Origin: Clostridia bacterium
GTDB taxonomy: Bacteria; Bacillota; Clostridia; Oscillospirales; Acutalibacteraceae
Reading direction: 5' to 3'
Length of the DNA stretch: 14,403 bases
Assembly: GCA_017519685.1 (NCBI GenBank)
Contig: JAFWRV010000035.1
Coordinates: 1-14,403 of the forward strand
The number at the start of each line of letters is the position of its first letter. Position 1 is the stretch's first letter. The notes under the pieces are model-generated. The model made no database searches and was not told the DNA's origin. It saw only the letters and a list, made by a program, of their open reading frames with translations. The position numbers and the translations under genes were made by a program. Shown piece by piece: positions 6,045 through 12,000 of the stretch.

Positions 6045-9000
6045 ATGAAAACAGCTAAACGAAGTCTTGCGGTTTTTCTCGCGGCTTTGATGATGCTCGG
6101 CAGTTTAACGGCTTTTGCGGTTCTTTTTGACGGAACTACGTTGAAATCCGAGGTCCGTTTTTACCGTCAGGTAGGTTCAGATTGGGTTGAAACTACCGAA
6201 GTTGTTCCGGGCGAAATAATTCAGGCAAGAACCATATATGAATCCGACTTTATTGTCGGCTGTCACGACCTGGTATATTTCTATAATAAAGATTTACTCA
6301 CACTTTTAAACGATGCAGATATGACTCCCGCTGTGGACGGAGAGGAATATCCTCTTGTTCCCAATCCGGCAGCCAACAGAGGTGTCGTAAACGTGCACTA
6401 CATCGATACCGATGACGCCAGTTACGAACTTTATCCTTCCACCGGAAGAGTTGCTACAAAGCCTGTTGACGCGGGTTATATTGACGCTTCAGCATATGAC
6501 ACTTATAACCTTTTATATGTCAGATGCTACGGCGGACTTACCAGCGTTTTTGACGGCGAAACCGAGGTATATACATTCTATTTCAAAGTAAACGAGAATA
6601 TAGAGAATGAAGCATCTATTGTCGGTTCCATGTTCTTACCTACGGAATTTGTAGTTAAGAATTCCGAACAGGCCACATACATTTTCAATACTATGTGTAC
6701 AAGGGCAATAGAAGAGGAAGAAATCGGTATTCCCGTTGACGATCTTGAAGGTATTACCGGTGACCCCCAGACTTACGATTTACAGGTAGTAAACAAAGTA
6801 TCGGAAAATATAGGAAACGCTATCGGCGCAACACCCGAAGAAATAGCAAACAACACCACCTTTACGTACGGCACGAACCCTCAGGGCAGTGAGACATCCA
6901 GTTACCTCACAGTAGCCGCCAAGGCGGATGTTGATTGGGTATTTGATGAGCAGACCATAACTGTCACTGACTATATCGGCAAGAATCTTGCCGATATAGA
7001 GCCGGACATCAGCAGCCTTACGGTTCCGTTCGGATATTCAGGCACAGGCTGGCCCAAGAATGCCGATGGAAAAATCGTTGACGATGCGGGCAACCTTCAG
7101 GTAGTTACCGGCGGCAACACGATTACAAGCGGCAACCCCGTCACATACGGATTCGAGCCGAGAAATGTCACCGTTTCATTCTATCCGCCGGCTGCTTTTG
7201 ACATGGAAGGATTGGCTTATAACGGTGAAGACGGAAACCTGAGTCCCGAAGCGGAAACTTCATGGACAGGTCCCGACAGCGCAACCTTCTTTGACCTTAT
7301 GTTCCCGCAGGAAGTTACCGCAACCTACGGTGAAGCGTACGCTGTTCCCGAGGGATACAGCATTGTTCCGACCGATTCAACCCACTACTATTTCGCAGGA
7401 TGGGTTCCGTTTGACAAGACGGCCGGCATAACAATGAACGCAAATATGACAAACTATCTCGCGGATCTGAGCGCTCTTACTCAGGAGAACGCGACTTATA
7501 ACAACATCGGAATCTATGAGAATAACGGTCAGCTTTATCTTGATCTTGCTCCCGTAATTCTCCTCAGACAGGATGTTCTTGATGTTACATGGCATGCCGT
7601 CAATAAGCCGAACGGAGATCCGGCTTTTGCGGAAACCGTGATATCAAAAGATTTTGAAACCTCAATCGAACTCAATGAAGTACCCACTGTGGACGCAGTT
7701 GAGGGCTACACTTTCAACTGGTATGTTGACGAACAGCATCAGACCCAGGCAACATTCCCGAAGGTTGTTACTTCAAATCTTGAATACTGGGGCTTCTATC
7801 TTCCCAATCCGCACACCGTTACATATAATATTGACGGTACCGCGGACGGTCAGCCGGATAATTATGTTTACGGCGATACCATCACAGTCAGAGATAATCC
7901 CGCCGACAGACCCGGTTACACATTCTCAGGCTGGACATTTACCAAGGCAGGAACCGAAGATCCCGTTGCGATAGTTTCCGGAACAACAACAATGCCCGAC
8001 TATGACATCGTTGCAAACGGACAGTGGATAGCCAACGAGTATATAATCATTTATAATGAGAATTATCAGGATTGTCTTGCCGAAGGCGCGGAAGCTCCCG
8101 ATACATATCTCACATACGGTGTCAACACAACTGTTCCCGCCGTTACCCTTACGCTTGAGGGTCACGTATTCGGCGGCTGGTTCACCGATGACGATACTTT
8201 TGCAAACGCATATCAGAATACATGGGAATTCATTCTTGCAAATGCCACCCTTAAGGCAGGCACAGACCATGAATATGAACTCAATGTTTATGCAAAGTGG
8301 GATCTTGACACCTTTGATATCAACTACATTCCCGGTGATGAAGCTACATTTACCGGAGAGCCGAAAGTTACATATCAGTATCAGGATGTAATCCAAAGCG
8401 TTGCCAATCCCGAGAAGGAAGGCTTTGTCTTCAACACATGGAATTATACCAACGCGGATTCAGGTGAAGCGGTAGAAGTAACTCCCGGAACCACCAAGAT
8501 GCCGGCGTTCGATATTAATGCCGCGGCAACATGGACTCCCGAGCAGTATATAATCAGATATTTCTATAAAGCCGACCCGACAGATCCCGGCTGTGAATTC
8601 ACACAGTACGGAGAGGATCAGGCCATTACCTTCGGTGATGAAATTGAGCTTGTCGATGTTCCTGTTTTTGCCGGATTTGATATTACCTGGGTTTCCGATG
8701 ATGCGGCTCTTACCGGAACCATGGGTGACATAGGCGAAAACGGCGCAATCATAAAAGTTTATGCTCAGTATGACTTCGCTTCACTCTCCATTTATTACTT
8801 CGACGGAAGCTTTGCCGTTGGCGAAGAATATGAAGTAATGGAAGACCTCAACATCGGTATGGATATTGAGCTTGACTGCACTCCCGAAGATCCCGATGAT
8901 AAAGAAGGTTATTATTTCGACGGCTGGAAATACTATGACAGCGTTGACAGAGAAAACGAAACCTTCGGCACCGAATATACCGGAGAGAAAATGCCCGGTT

Positions 9001-12000
9001 ATGACCTTTATGCCGAAGCACAGTGGCAGATAGAGCACTACACCATCAACTTTGACAGCAAGGGCGGCAACGAAGTAGCTTCAATCAGCAAGGATTACAA
9101 TGAAGCAACAGAATATGCCGGCAATCCCGTAAAAGTCGGTTATACTTTCGCCGGCTGGTACACCGATGAGGAATGCACTGACGGCAACGAATTTACCGTT
9201 CCCGTTAACATGACCGACCTCGGAGCAGACGGCACGGCAATAATCGTTTACGCAAAGTGGGCACCCATTTCCTACACAATCAAGTATGCGGCGAACGCAG
9301 ACGCCGGTATCAGCGATGATGTTATCGCTTACACCGACGGAACCGATGCTATTCCCACCCATACTCCTGTTAAAGCAGGTTACACCTTCAATGGCTGGTA
9401 TCTCGATGCAGATTTCACTGAGGGCAAAGAGTACAATCCGACATGGGAAACCGTTATCGCAAACGCACCTGCTGAAAACAATTACACCATGACGGTTTAT
9501 GCGAAGTGGACTGCCAACAAGTACACAATCAAGTACGGTGTCAACGGCGGAAACGCGGTTGAAAACACAGTTCTTGTTTACAATGCAGAGCAGGCGCCCG
9601 AAATTCCCGAGGTTACTCCCGAAAAAGAAGGCAACAGCTTTGTTGATTGGTACCTTGAAAGCGCAGCGCCCTTCACCACCGCTTATGAAAGAACCTGGGC
9701 ATTCATTTTTGACAATGCCGTTCAGGATCCCGATGGCGCGGAGAATGAATATATTCTCAATGTTTACGCTGATTGGACCGTTCTGAATTATAAGATATTC
9801 TACGACGCAGACGGCGGAAATCTTAATGATGACGCAGAAAAAGAATATGCATTCGGAGCAACAATCAATGATGTTGCCGATCCCGAAATGGACGGCAATG
9901 TATTCTCAGGATGGGTATATACAAATCACGATTTCGCAGAACATGAAGCGGTTACAGTGACTCCCGGAACCACAACAATGCCTGCATATAATATTGATGC
10001 CAAGGCAACGTGGACTCCCGAGGAATATGTATTTACTTACTGGTATAAGCCCGGCGGACCCAGCGACACCGATTATGTGAAGTTTGGCGAGGATCAGACT
10101 GTTACTTTCGGTGAAGATGTGGAGTTTGCCGATGTTCCGGTACTTGCGGGTTATTATGTAACATGGGATCCGGTATTAATCATTGACGAATTTGGCTGTC
10201 CCGATCTCGGCGAGAACGGAGAAGAAATTAAATTCTATGCTCAGTATGAGCCCGCTCCCCTGAACATTTATTATATTGACGGTAACTTTGCAGAAGGCGA
10301 AGAATTTGAAATAGTTTCTGACCTCTACATCGGAGATGTTATTGAAGACGTAGGCCTTCCCGGAGATCCCGATGATAAGCAGGGATATGTATTTGACGGT
10401 TGGAAGTTCTATGACAGCATTGACAGAGAAAACGAGACATTCGGCAACGAATATACCGAAGCGGAAATGCCCGGTTATGACCTTTATGCCGAAGCGCAGT
10501 GGCGTGCCAATGTTTACACCGTTATTTACGAAGAAGAAGGCGGCGACGCAATTGCCGACGATGTCCTGACATACGGTACCGATACAGTTCCCGTCAGAAC
10601 AACTGCAAAAACAGGCTACGGATTTGATAAGTGGTATATTGATACACAGTTCGATACACCTTATACAGCAACATGGGATTTCATTCTCGCTCACGCCGCT
10701 CTTAAGCCGGGCACAGACAATGAGTATGAACTCACCGTTTACGCAAACTGGATTGCGGGTCAGCACACAATTACCTATGACGCAAATCAGGGTACACTCG
10801 CAGACGGTACAGTCAATCCCGTTACAGTAGCGTTTGAAGCTGTAATCGACTCCGAGCCCGACGATCCCTCAAGAACGGGTTACACATTTGCCGGATGGAC
10901 CTATACTTATAAGGATAACGGCGTTGATACCGAATATCCTGTTACAATAGGAACTATCACAATGCCCGATAACGATCTCGTGGCAACAGCGCAGTGGACA
11001 CCTAACGAATACACCATCACTTATGCAACAAACGGAGGCAGTGAGGTTGCGCCCAGCGTACTCACATATCCCGACAGTGTTATTCCCACTGTTGTTTCCG
11101 AAAAAGACGGATACACATTCGGCGGATGGTTTATTGACGACACAACGTTTGCCAACGCATACGCGACCACATGGGACTTCATTATCGCCAATTCCGAACA
11201 GGTAAGCGGCGGAAATGAAAACCAGTATGCTCTTACCGTTTACGCGAAGTGGACTGCCAATGAATATACAATCAATTATATTACCGACGGCAGCGCTGTC
11301 GCAGCTGATACGCTGACTTACGGCGAAGACAATGTTCCCGCGAAAGAAGACAAGGTTACAGTCAAAGAAGGTTATGTCTTTGATGATTGGTATCTTGAAG
11401 AAGGACATACGACCGCATATACATCCGACTGGACAACCGTACTCGCGAATGCTCAGCCCAAGGCAGGCGGAGCAGACAATGAGTATGAACTCAATGTTTA
11501 TGCAAACTTCACCAAGGATTCCTTCAAGATTTACTATAACAACGAAGGCGATGTAACCGAGAAGACATACGAGTTTGAAGCAACAATTGAGGCAATTGAC
11601 GATCCTGTGAAGACAGGTTACACATTCACGGGATGGACTTACACAAACCGCGACTCAGCTGATCATGAAGCGGTTACGGTTGTTCCCGGAACCACAACAA
11701 TGCCTGCGTTCAATATTGACGCAGTTGCAGGTTGGAAAGCCAATCAGTATACAATCATCTACACTACGGAAGGCACTCCGGTTGACAGCGATGTTCTTGT
11801 TTATGACACGGATGACGTTCCCGCGAAGACTGACAGAGTGACGACTTGGGACGGTCACGACTTTGATGATTGGTATATTGACGCAGGACATAACACCAAG
11901 TATCTGTCCACATGGGAATTCATAGTTGCTAACGCGACACCCGCAGCAGGCGGAGCAGACAATGAGTATGAACTCAATGTTTATGCTGCATGGCAGACAA

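Noticed and set aside
10176-10766. Antisense open frame of 196 codons inside gene 3, and others at 12009-12554, 10869-11408 and 7926-8396
   Set aside because: They lie fully opposite a coding repeat array, have no recognisable domain, and arise because the repeat codons leave the antisense frame free of stops.
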